A stretch of DNA of 64,000 bases, taken from positions 736,082-800,081 of the forward strand of contig NZ_JDTH01000002.1 in the NCBI RefSeq assembly GCF_000710615.1, written 5' to 3'. The DNA is from Haladaptatus cibarius D43. GTDB taxonomy: Archaea > Halobacteriota > Halobacteria > Halobacteriales > Haladaptataceae. A program made the translations under genes and the position numbers. Of the stretch, positions 49,323-57,490 are shown piece by piece. The notes beneath the pieces were generated by a model that was not told the DNA's origin, made no database searches, and saw nothing but the letters and a program-made list of their open reading frames with translations. Within the stretch, counting starts at the first letter, position 1. Every line of letters begins with the position of its first letter.

Positions 49323-50628
49323 CGCGCTCACCTCCTTCGACCGCGGTGCCGCCATCTGTCGCTACGGCACTCTGCCTCTCCGGCGTCACCCAGCGCTTGC
49401 CGATCATGCGGAAGAACTCCGGCATGGCGACGAACAGGATAATCAGGCCGCGGAGGACGCCAACGAGTTGCTTCGGAACGCCGAGCGCGAAGTCGATGGT
49501 GAGACTGCCGCTTTTGAGCATCCCGAAGAGCAGTGCGGCCAGCGGAACGCCGAGCGGGTTGTTTCCGGCTAAAATCGTCACCGTGATACCGTCAAATCCG
49601 AACGACGGGACACCCGTTTGCCATCGGCCGAGAATCATCAACACGTAAATTGCACCGCCGATACCGCCGATGACGCCCGACAGTGCCATGCTCGACACCA
49701 TCGTTTTCTTCGAGTCCACGCCGCCGTACTCCGCCGCTTTCGGTTGAATCCCACTCGTTCGGAGGTCGTATCCGAACGCGGTTCGGTGTAACAGCAGGTA
49801 GATACCGATTGCGAGGATGAGCGCGCCAACGATAACGAGAAGAGAAAACGACGACCCGCGAGGAAAGAGCGCTGGTGAGAGTGTCGCGTACTCGGGAATC
49901 GAGCGCGTCTGGACGTTTCCGCTACCGGGCTTTTGGAAGTATTCGGAGACGAGAACGAAGGCGAGTCCCGTCGCAATGAAGTTCAGCATGATGGTCGTAA
50001 TCACCTCGTTCGCGTCCGCGTAGGCTTTCATCGCGCCGGGAATCGCGCCGTAGATTCCACCGACGACCGCGCCAGCGAGCAGTCCGAGCGGAATCAAAAT
50101 GATACCGCCGACGATTCCGGTCGGAACGTAGGATGCGGTCCAGAGGACGGCTATCACGGAGCCAAGTGCGCCCAAAACGAGCTGCCCCTGCGTTCCGATG
50201 TTGAACATACCGGCGCGGAACGCGACTGCGACGGCTAATCCGGTGAACAGGAGCATCGTCGTCTCTCGAAGCGTACTCGCCAAACTGTACAGATCGATTG
50301 CCGGGTTGAACGGAATCAACGAGAACTGTTGTGGATTGGCGAATGCGCCGATGAAGAGATATTTGTACACCCGTATCGGGTTATAGCAGAACGACCCCGG
50401 TAGCGGGAGTTCGACGCCCCAGCCGCCGCTTCCGGGAATGGTGATGAGCATTCGCTGTGCGAGGAAGGGTTCAGAACAGGTTGCGACGAATCCCGACACG
50501 AGGATGACGAATCCACCGACGAGAATCGACATGGCAAGCGCGGCGAGACTGATGAAAATGCGTTCGGCCGCAGAAGCCTCGACGAGCCGCCCGAGTGATT
50601 GTTCGGCTCGTTTTCGCCACGAACTCAC
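49315..50628 (-). CDS. Nucleoside ABC transporter permease (first, NupP type)
   Basis: 437 residues, about ten helices. Has ETTMLLFTGLAVAVAFRAGMFNIGTQGQLVLGALG (the N-I-G-x-x-G-Q block) and YGGVDSKKTMVSSMALSGVIGGIGGAIYVLMILGRWQTGVPSFGFDGITVTILAGNNPLG (docking and core). The length includes a large N-terminal loop typical of the longer permease of the pair. Its start overlaps the ATPase gene end by 4 bases, so translation is coupled. Confidence 0.91.
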   Translation of the reverse strand: MSSWRKRAEQSLGRLVEASAAERIFISLAALAMSILVGGFVILVSGFVATCSEPFLAQRMLITIPGSGGWGVELPLPGSFCYNPIRVYKYLFIGAFANPQQFSLIPFNPAIDLYSLASTLRETTMLLFTGLAVAVAFRAGMFNIGTQGQLVLGALGSVIAVLWTASYVPTGIVGGIILIPLGLLAGAVVGGIYGAIPGAMKAYADANEVITTIMLNFIATGLAFVLVSEYFQKPGSGNVQTRSIPEYATLSPALFPRGSSFSLLVIVGALILAIGIYLLLHRTAFGYDLRTSGIQPKAAEYGGVDSKKTMVSSMALSGVIGGIGGAIYVLMILGRWQTGVPSFGFDGITVTILAGNNPLGVPLAALLFGMLKSGSLTIDFALGVPKQLVGVLRGLIILFVAMPEFFRMIGKRWVTPERQSAVATDGGTAVEGGERDE

Positions 50629-52172
50629 TGTGCCTCACCTCTGATGCTGGGGGCGTTCCCCGGTCGTTCGCCCGCCATCAGCAGGCCGAGTTCCTCTTCG
50701 GTCACGCGGTTCGGGTCAACAACGTCCATGATTTCACCTTCGTACATAACTGCCAGTCGGTCGGAAAGTTGCTGAACCTCGTCGAGTTTCGAGGAGACGA
50801 GGAATATCGCCTTCCCCTCGGCGCGCAAATCCAGCAGACGGTCGTGAATGAACTCGATACTGCCAACGTCCACGCCGCGCGTGGGGTGGGCGGCGACGAC
50901 GAGCGAGGGGTCGCGGGCGAACTCCCGCCCGACGATGAACTTCTGCTGGTTGCCGCCGGAGAGCGACTCCGCGCTCACATCGGCGTTCGGCGGGCGAACG
51001 TCGTACTCCTCGATGATGTCCTCCGCGTGCGTTCGCGTTCTATCCCAGTCGATTCGACCGTCGTTCGAAAACGGTTGTGTGCGCTGACTGCCGAGCAGTC
51101 CGTTCTCCACGAGGTCGAACTCCATCACCAGCCCTTGTTCGTGGCGGTCTTGGGGAATGTAGGCCATTCCCGAGTCGATTCGTTCTCGACGGCTCGTCTC
51201 CGAAACGTCGTCGCCGAAAAATTCGATTTGACCGTCGTCAGGGGTTTCGAGGCCAGTGACACTCTCGATAACTTCGGATTGGCCGTTTCCATCCACGCCC
51301 GCGATACCGAACACCTCGCCTTCTCGGATTTCGAACCCGACGTCGTCCACCTGTACCACGTCCCGGTCGTCTGTCACCGTGAGGTCGGAAACCGAGAGAA
51401 CGGTGTCGCCGGGCTCGTTTGTGGATTTTTCGGTTTCGAGGAGCACCTCGCGTCCGACCATCAGTTCTGCGAGTTCCTCCCGAGAGGTTTCGTCGGTGTT
51501 CACCGACCCGACGTTTTTCCCGTCCCGGAGGACGGTAATTCGGTCGGCGGCGTCCATCGCTTCCCCGAGTTTGTGCGTGATGAAGATGATGCTCTTTCCT
51601 TGCGCCGTGAGTTCGTCGAGAACGGCGAGCAGGTCGTCGATTTCCTGCGGTGTGAGTACGGCGGTCGGTTCGTCGAGAATGAGTACGTCAGCGCCGCGAT
51701 ACAGCGCCTTCAGAATTTCGACGCGCTGTTGAACACCGACGCTCACGTCTTCGACGAGTGCGTTCGGGTCGACGTCGAAGCCGTATCGCTCACTTAGTTC
51801 GCGCACCTCGCGTTCGGCACGGCTTCTGTCCATGGCCAGTCCACCCCACTTTCGGGGTTCGTTTCCGAGGACGACGTTTTCCCCAATCGTGAGGGTATCG
51901 ACCAGCATGAAATGCTGGTGAATCATGCCGATGCCTGCATGGATAGCGTCCCGCGGAGAATCGAAATCGTGGGGGTCGCCGTCGATGACGACCTGTCCAT
52001 CGGTTGGCTCGTACAGCCCGTACAGGACGTTCATCAGCGTCGTTTTTCCGGCGCCGTTCTCCCCTAAAAGTGCGTGGATGGAACCCGATTCCACGGCGAG
52101 GTCAACGTCATCGTTTGCGATGACTCCCGGGAATCGTTTCGTAATGCCGTCGAGATATACCGCCCGGCTCAT
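50625..52172 (-). CDS. Nucleoside ABC transporter ATP-binding protein (two fused ATPase domains)
   Basis: 515 residues with two nucleotide-binding domains, as in RbsA/NupO. The first has GENGAGKTT, signature VSVGVQQRVEILKAL, Walker B VLILDEPTAVLTPQE and switch His FITHKLGEAM. The second has a degenerate Walker A (GVDGNGQSE), signature LSGGNQQKFIVGRE and Walker B-like LVVAAHPTRGVD. One catalytic and one degenerate site is normal for this family. Sits between the lipoprotein and the permeases. Confidence 0.92.
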   Translation of the reverse strand: MSRAVYLDGITKRFPGVIANDDVDLAVESGSIHALLGENGAGKTTLMNVLYGLYEPTDGQVVIDGDPHDFDSPRDAIHAGIGMIHQHFMLVDTLTIGENVVLGNEPRKWGGLAMDRSRAEREVRELSERYGFDVDPNALVEDVSVGVQQRVEILKALYRGADVLILDEPTAVLTPQEIDDLLAVLDELTAQGKSIIFITHKLGEAMDAADRITVLRDGKNVGSVNTDETSREELAELMVGREVLLETEKSTNEPGDTVLSVSDLTVTDDRDVVQVDDVGFEIREGEVFGIAGVDGNGQSEVIESVTGLETPDDGQIEFFGDDVSETSRRERIDSGMAYIPQDRHEQGLVMEFDLVENGLLGSQRTQPFSNDGRIDWDRTRTHAEDIIEEYDVRPPNADVSAESLSGGNQQKFIVGREFARDPSLVVAAHPTRGVDVGSIEFIHDRLLDLRAEGKAIFLVSSKLDEVQQLSDRLAVMYEGEIMDVVDPNRVTEEELGLLMAGERPGNAPSIRGEAQ

Positions 52173-52218
52173 TGAATCTGGATTTCCATTCTACCTGTTT
52201 AAACGCGCGGATTTGCAC

Positions 52219-53385
52219 TTATTTGTCTACCGTCGTTGGCACTTCGATGTCGCCATCGATGATGGCTTGACGGGACTCTTCGAGCTTGGATTTCACGTCG
52301 TCCGGAATCTCCGAGCCGAGGTCTGCGCCGTACACTGCCTCGACCCCGTCGGTTTCCAGCCCGAGGTTGTTGACCGAGCCGCCCTTGAAGTTGCCGTTCA
52401 CGACGTTCTCGGTTGCTGTGAACACGGCTTCGTTGACGTGTTTGACCATGCTCGCGAGGATGACGTTGCTGAACTTCGCCGTTCCCTTCGCTTTCGATTG
52501 GTCGCTGTCGACGCCGATTGCGAACAGGCCTTTCTGCTGGGCCGCCTCGAACACACCGGTTCCGCTCCCACCGGCGGCGTGGTAGACGATGTCCGCGCCG
52601 TCTTCGTACATCGAGACTGCGGCTTCCTTCCCCGCAACGGGGTCGTTGAACGCACCGGTGTACGCGGTTCGGACTTCGATGTCTTCGCTCGCGTGTGCGA
52701 CACCGGCTTTGTATCCCGCTTCGAACTTCTTGATGAGGGGCACTTCCTCGCCGCCGACGAAACCGACGACCGTCTCGCCGGATTTCGTCGTGCTGTCTGC
52801 CGCGCTGAAATCCTGCTGGGTGAGCAGGCCAGCGAGGTGGCCGACTTGGAACGAGCCTTGGTGCTCTTTGAACACATAGTTCGAAACGTTCTGGATGGGG
52901 TCGCCGTTTTCCTTCTCGGCGACGCTGTCCACGAGCATGAAGTTCTGGTCGGGGAACTGCTGTGCGTTGCTTACCAGGCCACTCGTCTGAACGAACCCGA
53001 TACAGCAGATGAGGTCGTTGTTTCCGGACTGCGCGAACTGTCGCTGAAGGTTTTCCACGTCGCTCGGCGAACTCGGTTCAACGTTCTGGTAACTGACGCC
53101 GAGTTCCTGTTCCGCTCGCTGAATGCCGGAGTGGGCCATGTCGTTGAACGAGTTGTCGCCCAGACCGCCGGTTGCGTACACCATACCGACACTAACATCG
53201 CTTTCCGCGTTCGAACCGTCGCCGTCTCCGCCGTTCGTGGAGTTGTCGTTGCCGTCGTCGCCGCCATCGTCTCCGCCATCCCCCCCGCCGTCGCTCGGAC
53301 TGCTGATACAGCCAGCAAGACCGGCGACACCGACCGCACCGCCAGCCACCATCAATTTACGCCGCTGTTTGTCAATGTTCGTCAT
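52219..53385 (-). CDS. BMP-family nucleoside-binding lipoprotein
   Basis: 388 residues: a Tat-type signal (Arg8-Arg9 KLMVAGGAVGVAGLAGC) with lipobox Cys26 and an acidic/Gly-rich linker, then a BMP (PnrA/Med) domain. Diagnostic pieces are VGMVYATGGLGDNSFNDMAHSGIQRAEQELG, DLICCIGFVQTSGLVSNAQQFPDQNFMLVD, VVGFVGGEEVPLIKKFEAGYKAGVAHA and GADIVYHAAGGSGTGVFEAA. BMP proteins of this type capture purine and pyrimidine nucleosides, which fits the neighbouring cdd and udp. It leads the operon; a TTTATC-like TATA lies ~30 bases upstream with a palindrome just beyond it. Confidence 0.92.
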   Translation of the reverse strand: MTNIDKQRRKLMVAGGAVGVAGLAGCISSPSDGGGDGGDDGGDDGNDNSTNGGDGDGSNAESDVSVGMVYATGGLGDNSFNDMAHSGIQRAEQELGVSYQNVEPSSPSDVENLQRQFAQSGNNDLICCIGFVQTSGLVSNAQQFPDQNFMLVDSVAEKENGDPIQNVSNYVFKEHQGSFQVGHLAGLLTQQDFSAADSTTKSGETVVGFVGGEEVPLIKKFEAGYKAGVAHASEDIEVRTAYTGAFNDPVAGKEAAVSMYEDGADIVYHAAGGSGTGVFEAAQQKGLFAIGVDSDQSKAKGTAKFSNVILASMVKHVNEAVFTATENVVNGNFKGGSVNNLGLETDGVEAVYGADLGSEIPDDVKSKLEESRQAIIDGDIEVPTTVDK

Positions 53386-53426
53386 CTATGCGTAATTCAA
53401 CAATTTATTTGTGATAAACGCGTCGC

Positions 53427-53438
53427 TTCACGCGTGAA
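53427..53438. promoter_or_regulatory. Palindrome upstream of the nucleoside transporter operon
   Basis: TTCACGCGTGAA is a perfect 12-base palindrome 42-53 bases before the binding-protein ATG, just upstream of the TATA-like GTTTATC. The location suits an operator, for example one controlled by nucleoside supply. No regulator gene is adjacent. Confidence 0.4.
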
Positions 53439-53472
53439 AGTGCGAAAATAACTGTTTGCGCCGTCTGAGTTA

Positions 53473-54834
53473 CTATTCTTTCGCCACCGAAACGGCAGCC
53501 GCAACGAGGTCTTTCGCTTCCGCGACTAACCCATCTACGTCCTCGCTTTCGGCGTAAATTCTGACATATGGCTCGGTTCCGCTCGGGCGGACGAGCACCC
53601 ACGAACCGTCCGTCAGTTCGGCCCGAACGCCGTGTTCGGTTTGCACGGTTGCCTCGGGGAATCGTTTTGGAACGCTCGTTTCCAATCGGTTCATCGCCCC
53701 CACCTTCGCGTCGTCCGGGCACTCGATGCTCACTTTTCGGTAGGGTCGCTCGGTTACGTCGGTTCGAAGTGCGTCGATACCGCCAGCGTCGCCGACGAGT
53801 CGCGCCAGCACTGCCGCGCTGGCGACGCCGTCAATCCAACCGCCGAACTGCGTGTGGATGTGCTTCCACGGTTCCGCGGCGAAGACGACTTCAGTGCCGT
53901 CGTCGCCGTCTTCGAGGGCGGACGCGATTCCCTCGTGAAGTGCGCCGAGTCGAACGCGTTCGACTCGACCGCCCGCCTCTCGAACGCGCTCGTCGATTCT
54001 TGCCGAGGCGTTCGGCGTCGTCACGACGACTGGGTCGTCGGCGTCGCTTGTTCCGGTGTAATGCTCTGCGAGAACCGCAACGATGGTATCCTCGTGCACT
54101 ACGTCTCCGTTGCCGTCCACGAGGACGATTCTGTCGGCATCGCCGTCGTGGGCTAGTCCGAACGCGAAATCGCCGTTGGCGGTAAATTCCATCAGGTCGG
54201 TCAGCGTCTCCGGCGTCGGCTTGCTCGGTCGGCCGGGGAAATGGCCGTCCACGTTCGCGTTGAGCGTGACGACCTTTGCACCCAACGCACGGAGGACTTG
54301 CGGGGTTGCCACGCTTCCCATCCCGTTGCCGCAGTCAACCGCGATTCGGACGCCGTCGAGGGGTGCGCCGTGTTCGCGGGCGTACTCCATGACCGCATCG
54401 CGGTAGTTATCGAGAACCTCGATGCGCGTGCTGTCGCCCCATTCGTTCCACGGGAGCGGTGGTGTTTCGTCCTCGACACCAGCGTCCACGTCACGCTCGG
54501 CCTCGCGGGCGTACTCCTGTCCGTCGTCGAACAGCTTGATTCCGTTATCCGTCGGCGGGTTGTGACTCGCGGTGAGCATGACGCCGTTTCGTTCCTGCGA
54601 GGCGAACGCAAGCGCGGGGGTTGGCAGTTGTCCAGCACGGCAGACGTTCGCGCCCGCGCTTTCCAATCCGGCTTCCATCGCGGCGGCGAGTGCGGCACCA
54701 GTTTCGCGCCCATCGCGGGCGACTACGAACGTTTCACCCGGCGCTCCCGCCGACCGCCCGACTGCGAGCGCGAGTTCGGGTGTCACGCGCGAGACGACGT
54801 TGCCGCGGATTCCCGCGGTTCCGAACAGATTCAT
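53473..54834 (-). CDS. glmM: Phosphoglucosamine mutase/phosphohexomutase
   Basis: 453 residues. Starts NLFGTAGIRGNVVSRVTPELALAVGRS (phosphosugar-mutase beginning). The catalytic phospho-Ser is in VMLTASHNPPTDNGIKLF, the metal loop is LAHDGDADRIVLVD (Asp-x-Asp-x-Asp-Arg), and the sugar/phosphate-binding ends are VFAAEPWKHIHTQFGGWIDGV and WVLVRPSGTEPYVRIYAES. The family interconverts glucosamine or hexose 1- and 6-phosphates; exact substrate (GlcN, Man or Glc) is undecided by sequence. Transcribed alone; short gap to the small membrane gene. Confidence 0.9.
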   Translation of the reverse strand: MNLFGTAGIRGNVVSRVTPELALAVGRSAGAPGETFVVARDGRETGAALAAAMEAGLESAGANVCRAGQLPTPALAFASQERNGVMLTASHNPPTDNGIKLFDDGQEYAREAERDVDAGVEDETPPLPWNEWGDSTRIEVLDNYRDAVMEYAREHGAPLDGVRIAVDCGNGMGSVATPQVLRALGAKVVTLNANVDGHFPGRPSKPTPETLTDLMEFTANGDFAFGLAHDGDADRIVLVDGNGDVVHEDTIVAVLAEHYTGTSDADDPVVVTTPNASARIDERVREAGGRVERVRLGALHEGIASALEDGDDGTEVVFAAEPWKHIHTQFGGWIDGVASAAVLARLVGDAGGIDALRTDVTERPYRKVSIECPDDAKVGAMNRLETSVPKRFPEATVQTEHGVRAELTDGSWVLVRPSGTEPYVRIYAESEDVDGLVAEAKDLVAAAVSVAKE

Positions 54835-54894
54835 ACGGGTGGGTTCGCTCGTGGCTACTTAGGTTCCCGCGATTTCTTTTTGTCCAATAACGAT

Positions 54895-55053
54895 ATGCGT
54901 CTCTCCGTCGTAGCGATTGACATGAACATGCCAAAGATGACGACGCCACGGGGAGTGTTCGATTACATTCTCGGACTCATCATCGTCCTTGCAGTACTCG
55001 TCGGACTCTACGTCGTGGCCGTGATGGCAGGCGTCATCACGCCGTGGTTCTGA
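54895..55053 (+). CDS. Small single-helix membrane protein
   Basis: 52 residues: MRLSVVAIDMNMPKMTTPRGVFDYILGLIIVLAVLVGLYVVAVMAGVITPWF. One long hydrophobic segment follows a short basic N-terminus. The start is uncertain: the in-frame ATGs at 54922 and 54928 give shorter forms. Divergent from glmM. Too short to assign a family, but its hydrophobic periodicity is unlikely by chance. Function unknown. Confidence 0.5.
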   Translation: MRLSVVAIDMNMPKMTTPRGVFDYILGLIIVLAVLVGLYVVAVMAGVITPWF

Positions 55054-55103
55054 CGCGCAAAAAGAACGAGAAGAGACGGACGCGACGGCTGACGGACTAC
55101 AGT

Positions 55104-55577
55104 TTACAGTTCCACGCCGCTCGGGATGAGACTGTGCTGACGGAGAAGATTTCCTTCGCGGTTGTAGACGAGAAACGTGCTTTTGTCGTATTCAACGACT
55201 TGCTCGCCGTTAATGGCAATATCGACGTGATAGCGTCCGTCGGCTTCGTCCGATTCGTCGCCGTATGCACGGGCGGCCCGAATGAATTTCAGAACGTCTT
55301 CTGCGTCCTCGTTGAGTTCGAGGATGAAATCACCGGTCGTTCGGTTCGTGACGCTCACCACGCCGGTTGCGTCCGAGTCGTCCAGATTTGCCTGCAAGCG
55401 GAAGGTAACGTCCGTCTCGTCGGCTTCGAGCAGGTCACCGTCGAGAGCCGTGAGGCGCTCGCGGAGCGTTGAAGACGGTCCCTCAAAATCGATGATTACC
55501 GTCGGCTTACGCGGTGTTCCGTCCGCATCCGCCCAATCTATATTTTCGACATCCAGTGTGAAGTAGTCGCGCCTCAT
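55104..55577 (-). CDS. Conserved haloarchaeal DUF5793-like protein
   Basis: 157 residues: MRRDYFTLDVENIDWADADGTPRKPTVIIDFEGPSSTLRERLTALDGDLLEADETDVTFRLQANLDDSDATGVVSVTNRTTGDFILELNEDAEDVLKFIRAARAYG, then an AINGEQVVEYDKSTFLVYNREGNLLRQHSLIPSGVEL ending. Two beta sheets and one helix, cytoplasmic, acidic. The family is recognised only as a haloarchaeal unknown. Divergent from the pilus ATPase gene across ~280 bases. Confidence 0.7.
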   Translation of the reverse strand: MRRDYFTLDVENIDWADADGTPRKPTVIIDFEGPSSTLRERLTALDGDLLEADETDVTFRLQANLDDSDATGVVSVTNRTTGDFILELNEDAEDVLKFIRAARAYGDESDEADGRYHVDIAINGEQVVEYDKSTFLVYNREGNLLRQHSLIPSGVEL

Positions 55578-55855
55578 TCCGTAGGCCCGTCTACGTTCTC
55601 GCGTCTCATGAACGTAACGCCATGCGACGACACGCCGTGAGTTCGAATCACCGTCGAGTTGTCGTCGAAACACCGCTTCTAACCAGCGGACAATGCTGTT
55701 TCGATGACTTGTTCTGTTATCCAACACTGAAACTATCCAGCCATAATTTAAGTAGTCACACTCCAATGAGCGTGACGAAACACGTCTGTCACGCGCGAAA
55801 CGAACCAAAATCGGCTGGAGAAACGAAAGCTCCGCGTGATAGACAGCATCAACAC

Positions 55856-57490
55856 ATGTCGAGTTTAGAGACAGAGGAACTGACCGTCCGCGTCCGGGAG
55901 TTCCGCAAAACGATTCGTCGTACCGTCGAGATGCTTCACGGTTCCACGATTTCGGTCGGCGAGTACAATCCCACCGAGGACGGTTCGCTCATCACGTTCA
56001 CGGGGGTTCCGGGCTACGAGGAAGTCGAACGCTACTGGGTGAACGCGCCCTTTGCGTTCGTTTCCATCAACTACGACGCGGACGCGAATGACCATCTGTA
56101 CTACGTGGTCGAACCCGAGTTGGACGAGTTCGAGGCGGAACTACTCGACCGACTGTTTTCCGATTTGCGCGAATCGCTCATCTATCGCCGGGAGATGGGC
56201 GACCAAACCGCGGAAGACGTGCTTCGTGACGAACTCCGCGAACTACTGGAGGTGTACGGCGTCGAAGTCGATTCGGCGACCTTCTACCGCCTTTTTTACT
56301 ACCTCTTCCGCGCCTTCCGCGGGTTCGGCAAACTCGACCCGCTCATGCACGACTCGCACATCGAGGACATCTCGTGTGACGGCTACGACCTCCCGCTGTT
56401 CGTCTATCACGACGAGTACAACGACATCGGATCGAACGTCGCCTACGGCGAGGAGGAACTCGATAGTCTCGTCGTCCGCCTCGCCCAACAGTCGGGCCAA
56501 CACGTCAGCGTCGGCGAACCGGTTGTGGAGGCGACCCTGCCGGACGGCAGTCGTGCGGAACTCGCCCTCGGCAAGGAAGTCACACCGCGCGGGTCGGCAT
56601 TCACCATCCGAAAGTACGCGGACGAACCGTTCACGCCCGTCGATTTGGTAAACTACGGAACCTTCTCGCTCGACCAGATGGCTTACCTCTGGTTGGCCAT
56701 CGAGAACAACAAATCGCTCGTCTTCGCGGGCGGAACCGCGTCCGGGAAGACCACCTCGATGAACGCGATTTCGATGTTCATTCCGCCGCGCTCGAAGGTG
56801 CTCACCATCGAGGACACCCGGGAACTAACCCTGTATCACGACAACTGGCTGTCCTCCGTGACCCGCGACCGACTGGACGAGGGTGCGGACATCACGATGT
56901 ACGATTTGCTTCGCTCCGCTCTGCGTCACCGACCGGAATACATCGCGGTCGGCGAGGTTCGCGGACAAGAAGCGATGACGCTGTTTCAGGCGATGAACAC
57001 CGGCCACACAACGTATTCCACGATGCACGCCGACAGCGTCCAAACGGTCATCAACCGCCTCGAAAACGAACCCATCAACGTGCCGCGGGCGATGATTCAG
57101 TCGCTCGACATTCTCTCCATTCAGACGCTCACCTACGTCGGAGAAGAGCGCGTCCGCCGGAACCGAACCCTCGCGGAAATCAACGGCATCGACCAGCGAA
57201 CCGGCGATTTGGACTACTCGACTGCGTTCTCGTGGGACGCCGCGACGGACACCGTGAAAAAGCGTGACAGCGACGTACTGGACGAAATTCGGGACAATCA
57301 CGGCTGGTCGCGTTCCCAACTCCTCGCGGAACTGCGCAACAGAAAACTCGTGTTGCAGTACCTCCGCGAGAACGACGTGACCGACTATCGGCGATTCACC
57401 GCGATGGTCAACGAATACTATGCTGACCCCGAGCGAGTGGTCGAAAAAGTTCGGCGGACCGTCGAAGCCGAAGTTTCGGAGTTCGACTGA
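55856..57490 (+). CDS. Type II/IV secretion-type ATPase (archaeal pilus assembly, PilB-like)
   Basis: 544 residues. Hexameric ATPase that drives pilin polymerisation or export. The ATPase core has Walker A VFAGGTASGKTTSMNAI, an Asp box VLTIEDTRELTLYHDNW, Walker B EYIAVGEVRGQEAMTLFQAMNTGH with the His box TYSTMHADS. An N-terminal ~200-residue domain (N1/N2-like, including DPLMHDSHIEDISCDGYDLPLFVYHDEY) precedes it. The ATG 55856 start is uncertain; an in-frame ATG at 55766 lies close to a TATA-like ATAATTTAAG and would add 30 residues. The stop overlaps the platform protein by one base (TGATG). Confidence 0.92.
   Translation: MSSLETEELTVRVREFRKTIRRTVEMLHGSTISVGEYNPTEDGSLITFTGVPGYEEVERYWVNAPFAFVSINYDADANDHLYYVVEPELDEFEAELLDRLFSDLRESLIYRREMGDQTAEDVLRDELRELLEVYGVEVDSATFYRLFYYLFRAFRGFGKLDPLMHDSHIEDISCDGYDLPLFVYHDEYNDIGSNVAYGEEELDSLVVRLAQQSGQHVSVGEPVVEATLPDGSRAELALGKEVTPRGSAFTIRKYADEPFTPVDLVNYGTFSLDQMAYLWLAIENNKSLVFAGGTASGKTTSMNAISMFIPPRSKVLTIEDTRELTLYHDNWLSSVTRDRLDEGADITMYDLLRSALRHRPEYIAVGEVRGQEAMTLFQAMNTGHTTYSTMHADSVQTVINRLENEPINVPRAMIQSLDILSIQTLTYVGEERVRRNRTLAEINGIDQRTGDLDYSTAFSWDAATDTVKKRDSDVLDEIRDNHGWSRSQLLAELRNRKLVLQYLRENDVTDYRRFTAMVNEYYADPERVVEKVRRTVEAEVSEFD

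Noticed and set aside
51925-53451. Long plus-strand frame over the nucleoside-binding protein gene
   Set aside because: Antisense shadow; composition Arg/Val/His-rich, no domain, while the minus-strand gene has full family motifs.
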